From an uncultured beta proteobacterium (GTDB lineage Bacteria; Pseudomonadota; Gammaproteobacteria; Burkholderiales; Burkholderiaceae), in contig CAIUOP010000016.1 of NCBI GenBank assembly GCA_903900805.1, positions 35,041 to 99,040 on the forward strand: 64,000 nt of DNA, written 5' to 3'. The notes beneath the pieces were generated by a model. It was not told where the DNA came from, did no database searches, and saw only the letters and a program-made list of their open reading frames with translations. Of this stretch, positions 7,978-16,435 are shown one piece after another (the stretch's first letter is position 1; each line of letters opens with the position of its first letter). The translations under genes were made by a program, and so were the position numbers.

Positions 7978-9378
7978 ATGGCATTTCACGAAAAAGAAGT
8001 CCCAGCAGACGCCTCAGCCGCTGTAAAGCTAATGGCATGGGTTGACTCACGTCTTCCTGTCACAGAAGCATTCAAGCGTCACATGAGCGAGTACTACGCG
8101 CCTAAGAACTTGAATTTTTTCTATATTTTTGGCGCCTTAGCGATTGTCGTATTGGCGATCCAGATCATTACCGGTATTTTCTTGACTATGAACTACAAGC
8201 CAGATGCTGCTAAGGCATTTGAGTCTGTTGAATACATCATGCGAGAAGTTCCTTTCGGCTGGCTAATTCGCTATATGCATTCCACTGGCGCTTCGATGTT
8301 CTTTGTGGTGGTTTACATGCATATGTTCCGCGGTTTGATCTATGGTTCTTATCGTAAGCCGCGTGAACTTATTTGGATCTTCGGTTGTGCGATTTTCTTA
8401 GCCTTAATGGGCGAAGCATTTTTTGGATACTTGCTCCCATGGGGTCAAATGTCCTATTGGGGCGCCCAAGTTATTGTGAATTTATTCTCTGCAATCCCAT
8501 TGATTGGCCCAGACCTTTCTTTATGGTTACGTGGTGACTATGTTGTGGGCGATGCTACGCTCAACCGTTTCTTTGCGTTTCACGTCATTGCGATTCCATT
8601 GGTACTGATTGGTTTGGTTGCGGCGCATATTCTTGCATTGCATGAAGTAGGTTCAAACAATCCGGATGGCATAGAGATTAAAAATACGGTTGATGAAAAA
8701 GGTATCCCCTTGGATGGCATTCCTTTCCACCCGTTTTACAGCGTACATGACGTCATGTACCTGGGTGGTTTCTTGATCATTTTTGCTTCGATTGTTTTCT
8801 TTGCTCCAGAGATGGGCGGTTACTTCTTAGAGGCAAATAACTTCATCCCTGCAAACCCATTTGTTACACCAACACACATTGCTCCAGTTTGGTATTTCAC
8901 GCCGTTCTACTCAATGTTGCGTGCAACTACTACAAACTTCCTCCTGCCTTTATGGATTTTCTTAGCAGTGATTCTCGGGATGTTTGCCCTTCAGTCTAAA
9001 GATATCAAAGTAAAGGGTGCTTGCGCGATTATTGCTTTAGTTTTAGCTGCTGGCTTTTATGCACTTGACGCTAAGTTCTGGGGTGTTGTGATCATGGGCG
9101 CTTCCGTAGTGATCCTGTTCTTCTTGCCATGGTTAGATCACTCCCCAGTCAAATCCATTCGCTATCGCCCTCAGTTCCATAAATATATTTATGGCATCTT
9201 TGTGGTGACCTTTGTGATTTTGGGTTACTTAGGTATTGAGGCGCCATCACCTCTGTATGAAAAGATTTCTCAGATTTGCACTATTTACTATCTGGGCTTT
9301 TTCTTGGCAATGCCTTTTTGGAGCAAGCTTGGTACATTCAAGCCAGTTCCAGAGCGCGTTACTTTTGAATCCCATTAA
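7978..9378 (+). CDS. petB: Cytochrome b of the bc1 complex
   Basis: Integral di-heme subunit carrying the quinol oxidation and quinone reduction sites. The 466-residue protein has paired heme-ligand histidines in helix B and D regions (IRYMHSTGASMFF and FFAFHVIAIPL). It also has the PWGQMSYWGAQV motif and the PEW-type Qo loop, here FAPEMGGYF, a variant of the usual PEWY. Multiple hydrophobic helices are present, including extra C-terminal ones. AGGAG precedes the ATG. It sits 9 bases after petA and 41 before petC. Confidence 0.95.
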   Translation: MAFHEKEVPADASAAVKLMAWVDSRLPVTEAFKRHMSEYYAPKNLNFFYIFGALAIVVLAIQIITGIFLTMNYKPDAAKAFESVEYIMREVPFGWLIRYMHSTGASMFFVVVYMHMFRGLIYGSYRKPRELIWIFGCAIFLALMGEAFFGYLLPWGQMSYWGAQVIVNLFSAIPLIGPDLSLWLRGDYVVGDATLNRFFAFHVIAIPLVLIGLVAAHILALHEVGSNNPDGIEIKNTVDEKGIPLDGIPFHPFYSVHDVMYLGGFLIIFASIVFFAPEMGGYFLEANNFIPANPFVTPTHIAPVWYFTPFYSMLRATTTNFLLPLWIFLAVILGMFALQSKDIKVKGACAIIALVLAAGFYALDAKFWGVVIMGASVVILFFLPWLDHSPVKSIRYRPQFHKYIYGIFVVTFVILGYLGIEAPSPLYEKISQICTIYYLGFFLAMPFWSKLGTFKPVPERVTFESH

Positions 9379-9419
9379 TTTACGCCTGAGATAACAGCTA
9401 AGAGAAATTAGGAACTAGT

Positions 9420-10193
9420 ATGAAACGAATTCTGCACACTTTGATGGGCGTCTGCCAAGCAGCTACCCTGGTTATTGCCCTTGGGTTTGGCCTAAGTGCA
9501 AATGCAAGCGAGGGTGGCTTTCCTTTAGATAAGGCGCCAGACCGTGTCAGCAGCAATGCTTCTTTACAAAACGGCGCTAAGATTTTTGTTAACTATTGCT
9601 TAAACTGCCATGCAGCAGCAAGCATGCGTTATAACCGTTTGCGCGATATTGGCTTGACCGATCAGCAGATTAAAGACAACTTGATTTTGACTGATGCTAA
9701 GGTTGGCGATTTGATGACTATTGCCATGACGCCAAAAGATGCCAAGGTTTGGTTTGGCAAGGTCCCACCAGATTTATCTGTTGAGGCTAGAGCTCGCGGC
9801 ACTGATTGGCTTTATACCTACTTCCGAACTTACTATAAAGACGATACGACTCCAACCGGTTGGAATAATCTGGTATACCCAAACGTTGGTATGCCACACG
9901 TACTCTGGCAGTTACAGGGTGAGCGTGCCGCTAAGTTTGAGGAACGTAAAGATCCACATGATGCAAGCAGAATGGAGAAAGTATTTGTAGGCTTTGAGCA
10001 GCTAACCCCAGGCACGATGAAGCCACAAGAATATGACGATAATATTGCCGACTTGGTGGCCTTCATGTCATGGATGGCTGAGCCAGTGCAATTAGAACGT
10101 AAACGTCTTGGCGTAGTGGTGCTTTTATTCTTGGCGCTCTTTACCTTCTTAGCTTGGCGTTTGAACAAGGCTTATTGGAAAGATATTCACTAA
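9420..10193 (+). CDS. petC: Cytochrome c1 of the bc1 complex
   Basis: Membrane-anchored c-type cytochrome passing electrons from the Rieske protein to a soluble cytochrome c. The 257-residue product has an N-terminal signal sequence (to about residue 29). A CLNCH heme-attachment motif follows near residue 59 (NYCLNCHAAASMRYNRL), with a distal Met ligand region (NVGMPHVLWQL or similar). The C-terminal anchor is VVVLLFLALFTFLAW. It ends the petABC operon; a hairpin follows before sspA. Confidence 0.95.
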   Translation: MKRILHTLMGVCQAATLVIALGFGLSANASEGGFPLDKAPDRVSSNASLQNGAKIFVNYCLNCHAAASMRYNRLRDIGLTDQQIKDNLILTDAKVGDLMTIAMTPKDAKVWFGKVPPDLSVEARARGTDWLYTYFRTYYKDDTTPTGWNNLVYPNVGMPHVLWQLQGERAAKFEERKDPHDASRMEKVFVGFEQLTPGTMKPQEYDDNIADLVAFMSWMAEPVQLERKRLGVVVLLFLALFTFLAWRLNKAYWKDIH

Positions 10194-10201
10194 TATTTGT
10201 G

Positions 10202-10226
10202 ATGAGCCCTGTAGGTCAGGGTTCAT
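10202..10226 (+). other. Hairpin between petC and sspA
   Basis: ATGAGCCCTG and CAGGGTTCAT form a 10-bp stem with one G-U pair around a TAGGT loop, 9 bases after the petC stop. No T-run follows, so it is not a standard terminator. It could be an mRNA-stabilising end or partial attenuator separating petABC from sspAB. Confidence 0.4.
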
Positions 10227-10292
10227 GAGTGAAGAAATTTAACGCTGTTGTGCGTTTGTTGTATTGAAGTAGAAATTTAAGGAAATAAATTT

Positions 10293-10904
10293 ATGATGGT
10301 GTTGTACTCGGGCACTAACTGCCCATTCTCGCAACGCTGCCGTCTGGTGCTTTTTGAAAAAGGCATGGATTTTGAAATCCGTGATGTTGACTTGTTCAAC
10401 AAACCAGAAGACATCTCGGTAATGAACCCTTACGGCCAAGTTCCCATCTTAGTGGAGCGCGATTTAATTCTGTATGAATCAAACATCATCAATGAGTACA
10501 TTGATGAACGTTTCCCTCATCCACAATTAATGCCGCCTGATCCTGTGGCTCGTGCGCGTGCGCGCCTTTTCTTGTTTAATTTCGAAAAAGAGTTGTTTGT
10601 ACACGTTGCGGCTTTGGAAAACGAAAAAGGCAAAGCTGCTGAAAAGCTTCACGAGAAAGCGCGTTTAGCAATTCGTGATCGCTTGACTCAGTTGGCACCA
10701 ATTTTTATCAAGAATAAGTACATGCTAGGCGATGAATTTTCTATGCTGGATGTAGCGATTGCGCCTTTGTTATGGCGTCTTGAGCACTACGGAATTGATC
10801 TTTCTCGTAATGCTGCAGCTCTTCTGAAATATGCTGAGCGTATCTTCAGTAGACCAGCCTATATCGAAGCTTTGACTCCTTCTGAAAAGGTAATGCGCCG
10901 CTAA
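10293..10904 (+). CDS. sspA: Stringent starvation protein A
   Basis: GST-fold protein that binds RNA polymerase and adjusts transcription under starvation and acid stress in enterics. The 203-residue product begins MMVLYSGTNCPFSQRCRLVLFEKGMDFEI, the thioredoxin-like GST N-domain of SspA. NPYGQVPILVERDLILYES follows, the cis-Pro segment, then an all-helical C-domain. AAGGAAA precedes the start. It lies 28 bases before sspB, the usual partner, and after petABC as in many betaproteobacteria. Confidence 0.93.
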   Translation: MMVLYSGTNCPFSQRCRLVLFEKGMDFEIRDVDLFNKPEDISVMNPYGQVPILVERDLILYESNIINEYIDERFPHPQLMPPDPVARARARLFLFNFEKELFVHVAALENEKGKAAEKLHEKARLAIRDRLTQLAPIFIKNKYMLGDEFSMLDVAIAPLLWRLEHYGIDLSRNAAALLKYAERIFSRPAYIEALTPSEKVMRR

Positions 10905-10932
10905 GCTTCACTAGCGGTTCATTTCAGCGGGC

Positions 10933-11340
10933 ATGTCTGACGTTCCAAGTAATAAACCCTACCTAATCCGCGCTCTGCATCAGTGGTGTGCGGATTTTGG
11001 TTTTACGCCGTTTATAGCGGTCTTTGTGGACGCTAGGGTTGAAGTACCCATGGAGTTTGTAAAGAACGATGAGATTGTTTTAAATCTTTCCTTAGAGGCT
11101 TGTCATCAACTCCAGATGGAGAATGATTGGATTAGCTTTCAAGCGAGGTTTGGCGGCATTCCAAGGAAGATTATGGTTCCAGTCAGCCATGTTTTGGCTA
11201 TTTACGCTAGGGAGAATGGACAGGGCATGTCTTTTCCGTTTGATCCAAAGCAGGCTCGAGACTTGCATGTTGCAGACGCCTCGGATGGCTCCCCTGAGAA
11301 GCCGAAAACGGGTAGACCTTCCTTGAAGATTGTGAAATAA
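10933..11340 (+). CDS. sspB: ClpXP protease adaptor SspB
   Basis: Adaptor that binds ssrA-tagged proteins and tethers them to ClpX for degradation. The 135-residue protein has the SspB fold start (KPYLIRALHQWCADFGFTPF). Its C-terminal GRPSLKIVK closely matches the ClpX-binding tail of E. coli SspB (GRPALRVVK). The stretch between them is the expected flexible linker. It follows sspA in the same direction and ends just before the tRNA-Thr gene. Confidence 0.94.
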   Translation: MSDVPSNKPYLIRALHQWCADFGFTPFIAVFVDARVEVPMEFVKNDEIVLNLSLEACHQLQMENDWISFQARFGGIPRKIMVPVSHVLAIYARENGQGMSFPFDPKQARDLHVADASDGSPEKPKTGRPSLKIVK

Positions 11341-11348
11341 GTTAAAAT
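11323..11348 (+). promoter_or_regulatory. Possible promoter of tRNA-Thr inside the sspB 3' end
   Basis: TAAAAT at 11343-11348 lies 9 bases before the mature tRNA, a fitting -10 position. TTGAAG upstream is a weak -35 candidate with short spacing (14 bases). Read-through from sspB is an alternative. Confidence 0.3.
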
Positions 11349-11357
11349 ATCAGCGTT

Positions 11358-11433
11358 GCCCCTTTAGCTCATCTGGTAGAGCAACTGATTTGTAATCAGT
11401 AGGTGGTCTGTTCGAGTCGGACAAGGGGCACCA
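11358..11433 (+). tRNA. tRNA-Thr (anticodon TGT), CCA encoded
   Basis: A 76-base cloverleaf. The acceptor stem GCCCCTT pairs perfectly with AAGGGGC, discriminator A, then encoded CCA. The anticodon stem ACTGA/TCAGT encloses loop TTTGTAA with anticodon TGT, reading ACA. The T loop is TTCGAGT. The D arm AGCTC...GAGC is intact. Confidence 0.97.
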
Positions 11434-11463
11434 TCAATTTCTCGGCATTTAATATTCCCCTAG

Positions 11464-12540
11464 ATGTCATATAAAAAAATCGGATTTGATGCAGGCTTGA
11501 TGTCTCTTAGAGGCACTCATATTGCAATATTCGATTACGCTCTTCAAAACCAAAAAATCCTAGGCAATGAATCGGTCATTTTTTATGATCGTCGCTCCGA
11601 GCAAATTCAACCCTCCGTTTTCCAGAAATTCCAAAGAGAATTTAGCCTTGTTCCATATGATCAATTTAGTGAGGTTCGGAATGCGTCTGCATTAGAGCGC
11701 ATTGATGCGATGTATCTTATTAAGTCGGGCGAGCGGGATGATTACTTTCTTCCAGGGGTCCCAAATTTGATACATGCGGTATTTCCACAGAAAATTCAAG
11801 AGATGCATGGCGATATATATGCATATGTATCTAAATGGTTAAGTGATGAATGTTCCAATGGAAAAATTCCTTACGTTCCGCACATGATTAATTTGCCTTT
11901 AGCTGGCGTTTCATTAAGGACTAGCTTGGGAATCCCTGAAGGCGTGAGCGTTTTTGGTTACTACGGTGGAAGTGATAGTTTTAACTTAGAATTTGTGAAG
12001 AATGTGATTGCTGAGATTGTGCATAAAAACTCACAGATCTATTTTCTTTTCATGAATATTGATCGCTTTATAGATCACCCGCAAGTCATTTTCATGCCGG
12101 GTAATCCAGACCCCATATTTAAATCAAGCTTTATTAATACCTGTGATGCAATGATTCATGCAAGGGGTATTGGTGAGAGCTTTGGCCTTGCCTGCGGTGA
12201 GTTTTCTATTCACAATAAGCCTGTGATTACTTATGCGCTTTCTCCGCAGCGAAACCACATTGAAGTCTTGGGCTCAAAAGCAATTTTATATAAAGGCCCT
12301 CATGAGCTGAAGCAAATTTTCTTGGACTTCGATAGGATTTGGCATCAGAATCAAGAGTGGGACTGCTATTCTGAAGAGTTTTCACCACCAGCAGTGATGA
12401 AAAAATTTGCATCTGTATTTTTGGATGAGAAAACCTTAAAACGAGCTGAAATTGAAATTAATGGCTTAGATAGGGTCGTAGTTCAAGGTAAACGCTTTAG
12501 GAAAAAGCTTCGTAGCCTATTACGAAAGTTGTACCTATAA
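11464..12540 (+). CDS. GT-B-fold glycosyltransferase-like protein, orphan
   Basis: Probable glycosyltransferase of unknown acceptor. The 358-residue protein has no signal peptide or clear membrane helix. Its C-terminal half has the GT4-type nucleotide-sugar region: strand FGYYGG near residue 165, and an E-x7-E motif (E238 and E246) in ESFGLACGEFSIHNKPVITY, the catalytic/donor-binding signature of retaining GT-B enzymes. The C-terminus is basic (KRFRKKLRSLLRKLYL), which could bind membrane or RNA. It starts 30 bases after tRNA-Thr and converges on the MFS gene with a 10-base gap. It has no polysaccharide neighbours. The tRNA-adjacent position is a common insertion spot, but no repeat of the tRNA end was seen downstream. 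Family assignment is by motif only. Confidence 0.65.
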   Translation: MSYKKIGFDAGLMSLRGTHIAIFDYALQNQKILGNESVIFYDRRSEQIQPSVFQKFQREFSLVPYDQFSEVRNASALERIDAMYLIKSGERDDYFLPGVPNLIHAVFPQKIQEMHGDIYAYVSKWLSDECSNGKIPYVPHMINLPLAGVSLRTSLGIPEGVSVFGYYGGSDSFNLEFVKNVIAEIVHKNSQIYFLFMNIDRFIDHPQVIFMPGNPDPIFKSSFINTCDAMIHARGIGESFGLACGEFSIHNKPVITYALSPQRNHIEVLGSKAILYKGPHELKQIFLDFDRIWHQNQEWDCYSEEFSPPAVMKKFASVFLDEKTLKRAEIEINGLDRVVVQGKRFRKKLRSLLRKLYL

Positions 12541-12550
12541 GATTGGCTTC

Positions 12551-13900
12551 TTAATCCAATAAAGAATTGTCTCGAGTTTCTGGTAGGTACATAAAAGCGA
12601 CGATCGCGCCGGCAGCTAAAAAAAGTGTTGGATACCAAAGGCCGGCGATATCACTATCCCATTTCTGATTTAACCAGGTAACAATGAGCGGTAAAAGTCC
12701 GCCTATCCAGCCTGCTGCAAGATTATGGGGAAGAGTTGCAGCGCTATTGCGAGTCTTGGCGGGGAAGAGTTCAGCTAGGAGGGCTGTTTGAGGGCCAATT
12801 ACCAAAGCAAGTACTAGAGATAAGCAAGTTAAAACTAGTCCAATCAAAATAAGTGAACTACTAGTTTGTGGTGACTGAAGATATTGCGCACTTAATACTT
12901 GAAGTATTTGAAATGCGGGATGAATGAAAATTGCGCCTAGCAAAAGACCACTGATCACAACTGGCTTGCGTCCAACTTTATCTGAAAGCCAGCCTGCAAA
13001 AAGTGTTAGTGGAAAAAGTACTAATGTTGCATAAATACTGAGTTGATCTACAGTTTCGGGCGATAGCTTGGCGGAAGTCTTTAAAAAAATTGCCGTGTAA
13101 ACCTGTACACAGAAAAATAGTACCGCCCCGCCTGCAGAGACGCAGAAGAAAAGCAAAAACATGCGCTTGCGTGTTTGTGGATCTCGAAAATTACTTAGTA
13201 ATGGGCGCTCAGTTTTTTTACCACTTTTACTAAGTTCCAAAAATACAGGCGTTTCTTCCAAAGCCATTCGTGCTTTAAATGCAATCATCAGAAGAAAAAT
13301 TGAAATCCAAAATGGAACCCTCCATCCCCATTCGACAAACTCTTCCGGGGAGAGGTAATTCCTGAGGAGCGCAATTTGCAAAGTGGAAAACAGGATTCCA
13401 AGCGGACCCATCAGTTGCAGAAAGCTAGTTTTTAGCCCCCTATATTCATTGCCGGCATGCTCGGTGAGGTATACGGCGCTGCCGCCAATTTCACCGCCTG
13501 CAGATAATCCCTGAAGTAGACGCAAGCTGACCAGTAGGATTGGCGCCCAGATTCCAACTTGGGCATAGGTAGGTAGGAAGCCTACGCTAAATGTTGCCAG
13601 GCCCATTAAGACAATAGTGATCATAAAGACGGGCTTACGACCAATGCGATCGCCCATAGAGCCAAATATAGCGGCGCCGATAGGGCGCACTACCATCCCA
13701 ACACCAAAAGTCGCTAGGCTTGCCAAGAGGCCTGTGTTTGGATCGCTGGAGGGAAAAAATAAAGGGGCAAAAACAACTGCCAAAGTGGCAAAAGTTAGAA
13801 AGTCATACCACTCCAAAAAGGTCCCAAAACAAGCAGCAGTTGCTATTTTTCGGTAGGAATGAGAGCCTTTAAATTTTTCTAAGTTATTGATTTTATTCAA
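12551..13900 (-). CDS. MFS transporter, metabolite:H+ symporter (MHS) type
   Basis: Inner-membrane secondary transporter with about 12 helices. It probably imports a small carboxylate or betaine-like solute; the substrate is not determinable. The N-terminal ATAACFGTFLEWYDFLTFAT and GDRIGRKPVF loop are typical of the ShiA/ProP/KgtP group. A second loop GWLSDKVGRKPVVISG lies in the C-half. No in-frame ATG exists near the N-terminus. TTG 13900 (NKINNLEKF..., preceded by AAAAGAA) is preferred; the track version starts at TTG 13939. The gene is divergent from the phasin gene. A 13-codon mini-ORF lies upstream in another frame. Confidence 0.82.
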   Translation of the reverse strand: MNKINNLEKFKGSHSYRKIATAACFGTFLEWYDFLTFATLAVVFAPLFFPSSDPNTGLLASLATFGVGMVVRPIGAAIFGSMGDRIGRKPVFMITIVLMGLATFSVGFLPTYAQVGIWAPILLVSLRLLQGLSAGGEIGGSAVYLTEHAGNEYRGLKTSFLQLMGPLGILFSTLQIALLRNYLSPEEFVEWGWRVPFWISIFLLMIAFKARMALEETPVFLELSKSGKKTERPLLSNFRDPQTRKRMFLLFFCVSAGGAVLFFCVQVYTAIFLKTSAKLSPETVDQLSIYATLVLFPLTLFAGWLSDKVGRKPVVISGLLLGAIFIHPAFQILQVLSAQYLQSPQTSSSLILIGLVLTCLSLVLALVIGPQTALLAELFPAKTRNSAATLPHNLAAGWIGGLLPLIVTWLNQKWDSDIAGLWYPTLFLAAGAIVAFMYLPETRDNSLLD

Positions 13901-13982
13901 TTTAGTTCTTTTTACAAAATATTTATTGCAAAGCAGCAAAAAATTCTTGATTTGTCATATTCATTCAGTTACAGTTTTATGG

Positions 13983-13991
13983 TGCAGTGCA
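13983..13991. promoter_or_regulatory. Possible PhaR-type operator upstream of the phasin gene
   Basis: TGCAGTGCA is a short dyad (TGCA on both sides of G) in the divergent spacer, 83 bases before the phasin start. PhaR repressors of PHB-granule genes bind TGC/GCA-rich dyads. The match is short and could be chance. Confidence 0.3.
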
Positions 13992-14074
13992 ATATTTAGG
14001 GTATCTGAATTGTTCCGATTTCTAAATCTTTCACTCAATGAACTAGTTGTACCACTTAATTTATGGAGAAATAC

Positions 14075-14659
14075 ATGAACCAAGATCAAATTACCGCTAA
14101 ATTGTCCCAAATTAACAGCAAGGGCCTCGAAGCTTCATTTTCTTTGAGCGAAGCTGCGTTGGAAAATGCTCAGAAATTAGTTGAGTTGAACTACGCTGCT
14201 TCTAAAGATGCAATGGTAAATGCTCAAGATAGTATTCAGCAAGTGTTGACAGCGAAAGATCCAAAACAAGTTACTGAACTCTTGAGCGCAGAAACATTGC
14301 AAGCTGCTAGTACACAAGCTGTTGCTTATCAAAAGAAAGTAAGCAAAGTATTGCGTGATAGCAATAAAGAATTTGTAAACGTGGTTGACGCCAGCATTGA
14401 CCAGTTACAAGATGGTCTCCAAGACTGGATCAATACCGTTACCACTAACGCGCCTGCTGGCTCTGATGCTTTCTTATCTTCATTTAAGACTGTGTACGGA
14501 AGTACATTACAAGGTTTCGAGCAATTCCGCGCTGCTAGCAAAGAAGCTTTTGCAACAGCTGAAAAAACTGCTGATCAAGCGATCGATGCTCTTCAAGGTC
14601 AAATCGCTCAAGTTAAGAAAGCTGCTACACCTGCATCACGTGCACGCAAATCAGCTTAA
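14075..14659 (+). CDS. phaP: Phasin family protein (PHB granule coat)
   Basis: Small amphipathic helical protein coating polyhydroxybutyrate granules. The 194-residue product matches phasin_2: SLSEAALENAQKLVELNYAA, then repeated Ala/Gln/Lys-rich helices, and a lysine/alanine-rich tail (KKAATPASRARKSA) that may bind DNA or the granule. No membrane helix. Start is ATG 14075, preceded by TGGAGAA at ideal spacing; the track start at 14063 overlaps that ribosome site. It stands alone with its own terminator. No other PHB genes are in the window. Confidence 0.88.
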   Translation: MNQDQITAKLSQINSKGLEASFSLSEAALENAQKLVELNYAASKDAMVNAQDSIQQVLTAKDPKQVTELLSAETLQAASTQAVAYQKKVSKVLRDSNKEFVNVVDASIDQLQDGLQDWINTVTTNAPAGSDAFLSSFKTVYGSTLQGFEQFRAASKEAFATAEKTADQAIDALQGQIAQVKKAATPASRARKSA

Positions 14660-14693
14660 TTAATAGATCTCAATAGAGAACTAGGTTTTAAAT

Positions 14694-14729
14694 AAAACCC
14701 TGCTTGGTACCAACTAAGCGGGGTTTTTT
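14694..14729 (+). terminator. Rho-independent terminator after the phasin gene
   Basis: AAAACCC.GCTTGGT and ACCAACTAAGC.GGGGTTTT form a stem with minor mismatches, followed by a T-run. The A-rich 5' side could let it also end rmuC-side leftward transcription. Confidence 0.8.
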
Positions 14730-14737
14730 ATTGTCAC

Positions 14738-16012
14738 CTATTCAGAATCTGTGGAAGATTCGATCAATGGCGTAGATAGATTTTTGCTGGGTTTGATTCC
14801 AAGCTCACGCACTTTTTCGGCAGAGCGAATCAGGTTGCCTTTGCCAGACTTTAGTTTATTAAAGGCATCGTGGTAACTGGTTTGTGCTTGATCTAAACGT
14901 TGCCCAAGCTTCTCTAAGTCCTCTACAAACCCCACAAACTTATCGTATAGATTGCCACATTGTTTGGCAATCTCAAGGGCATTGTGGTTTTGCTGATCTT
15001 GCCTCCATAAATGTGCAACAGTTCGTAAGGTTGCCATCAAAGTACTTGGGCAAACCAAGACAATATTTTTGGCCAGGGCTTCTTGATAGAGATTTGGTGC
15101 GGTCTTAAGCGCCAACAAGAATGCTGGTTCAATCGGCACAAACATTAAGACAAAGTCGACGGAGCCGACTCCATATAAGGAGCTGTAATTCTTGCCAGAT
15201 AGACCCTGTATATGTTGGCGTAACGATTGGATATGGGCTACTAGCTCTTCTTCTGCAACAATCGGATCGGTCGTTTCAGCATGTCTTGCATAGGCTGTAA
15301 TTGATACTTTGCTATCTACCACTAGGCTTTTGCCTTCAGGTAGCTTAATTACAACGTCAGGCTGTAGACGTGATCCATCAGATTGAGTATGGCTATCCTG
15401 CACTAGATACTCTTCGCCCTTACGCAGACCAGAAGATTCTAGGATTGACTCCAAAACAAGCTCTCCCCAATTACCCTGGACTTTTGAATCGCCCTTAAGT
15501 GCTTGCGTTAAAGAACGTGTTTCATCAGACATTCTTAAATTGAGATTAGCCAAGCGCTCGATCTCACTTTTAAGGGCAAAGCGCTCGCGTGCTTCATTAC
15601 CATAAGAGGTGCTCACCTGTTCTTTAAACTCGGTGAGCTTAGTTTGGAGTGGTTTTAGTAGTGCATCTAAGCTGGCGGCATTTTGCTCTGTAAAACGCTT
15701 AGATTTATCTTCTAAAATTTCATTAGCTAAATTTTTGAATTGGTTTGTTAAAGCCTCTTTAGCTTCATTGAGAGACTCAATTCTTCCGAGACCTTGTTTG
15801 CGCTCAGAATCTAGCTCTGCCTCAAGACGTACGGCGTTCTGCAGTGCCTGATCCCGCTCGGCACGCAGATTAACTGTAAGGCTTGCTTCTATCTGACTTT
15901 GTTGTTCTGTGCGGGATAGAGTAGAGCGTAAGTTGATCGCGTAAACCAAAAGGCCTGCACATAAAGTAAAGGGCAGGCCAAATAGTAAAAGTGAGCTTAG
16001 ATCAAAAGTCAC
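14738..16012 (-). CDS. rmuC: DNA recombination protein RmuC
   Basis: Putative nuclease-fold protein that limits inversions at short inverted repeats. The 424-residue protein has one N-terminal membrane segment (about 5-26), then a long coiled coil (about 30-170, Glu/Lys/Ala-rich). The RmuC nuclease-like domain follows with the conserved core VQGNWGELVLESILE and LVVDSKVSITAY. Length is typical. The next gene upstream is grxD, 18 bases away on the same strand. Confidence 0.92.
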   Translation of the reverse strand: MTFDLSSLLLFGLPFTLCAGLLVYAINLRSTLSRTEQQSQIEASLTVNLRAERDQALQNAVRLEAELDSERKQGLGRIESLNEAKEALTNQFKNLANEILEDKSKRFTEQNAASLDALLKPLQTKLTEFKEQVSTSYGNEARERFALKSEIERLANLNLRMSDETRSLTQALKGDSKVQGNWGELVLESILESSGLRKGEEYLVQDSHTQSDGSRLQPDVVIKLPEGKSLVVDSKVSITAYARHAETTDPIVAEEELVAHIQSLRQHIQGLSGKNYSSLYGVGSVDFVLMFVPIEPAFLLALKTAPNLYQEALAKNIVLVCPSTLMATLRTVAHLWRQDQQNHNALEIAKQCGNLYDKFVGFVEDLEKLGQRLDQAQTSYHDAFNKLKSGKGNLIRSAEKVRELGIKPSKNLSTPLIESSTDSE

Positions 16013-16030
16013 AGAGCTAATGCTGAGTAA

Positions 16031-16339
16031 TTAAGCTTTAACTAACTTTTGTAACTCACCAGATTCGAACATTTCACTAATGATGTCTGAGCCACCAATG
16101 AACTCACCATTGATATAGAGCTGAGGAATGGTTGGCCAATTAGCAAATTCTTTGATGCCTTGACGAATCGCGGCATCTTCCAATACGTTAACGGTGTGGA
16201 GTGTTTCGACACCGCTTGCACGCAAAATATTGATAGCGTTACCAGAAAATCCGCATTGAGGAAACTGCGCAGTTCCTTTCATGAATAAAACAACAGGATG
16301 GCCAGTAACGATTTCTTTGATTTGAGCTTGTGTATCCAT
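16031..16339 (-). CDS. grxD: Monothiol glutaredoxin GrxD (Grx4 family)
   Basis: CGFS-type glutaredoxin that carries or transfers 2Fe-2S clusters. The chosen start at 16339 (MDTQAQIKEIV, 102 residues) follows AAGAAAG at good spacing; the track ORF adds seven weak residues. Diagnostic signature: FMKGTAQFPQCGFSGNAI, with the single-cysteine CGFS site, followed by FANWPTIPQLYINGEFIGGSDI. It lies downstream of hemA-prfA-prmC on the same strand after a 96-base gap, which may hold its own promoter. Confidence 0.95.
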   Translation of the reverse strand: MDTQAQIKEIVTGHPVVLFMKGTAQFPQCGFSGNAINILRASGVETLHTVNVLEDAAIRQGIKEFANWPTIPQLYINGEFIGGSDIISEMFESGELQKLVKA

Positions 16340-16435
16340 AAATTCTTTCTTAACGAGCATTCATTTTGTAAAAAGAGCTTGTAATTCTCTTGGGTAGATT
16401 TTAAGACTTTATGCGAAAAAAGGTTATTTTTGGGA

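Noticed and set aside
7712-8050. 112-residue ORF antisense to petA/petB
   Set aside because: Shadow of two well-supported genes, Leu/Arg-rich with no recognisable motif.
11434-14074. Integrated element with att repeat after tRNA-Thr
   Set aside because: I looked for a copy of the tRNA 3' end downstream and for an integrase gene; neither was seen.
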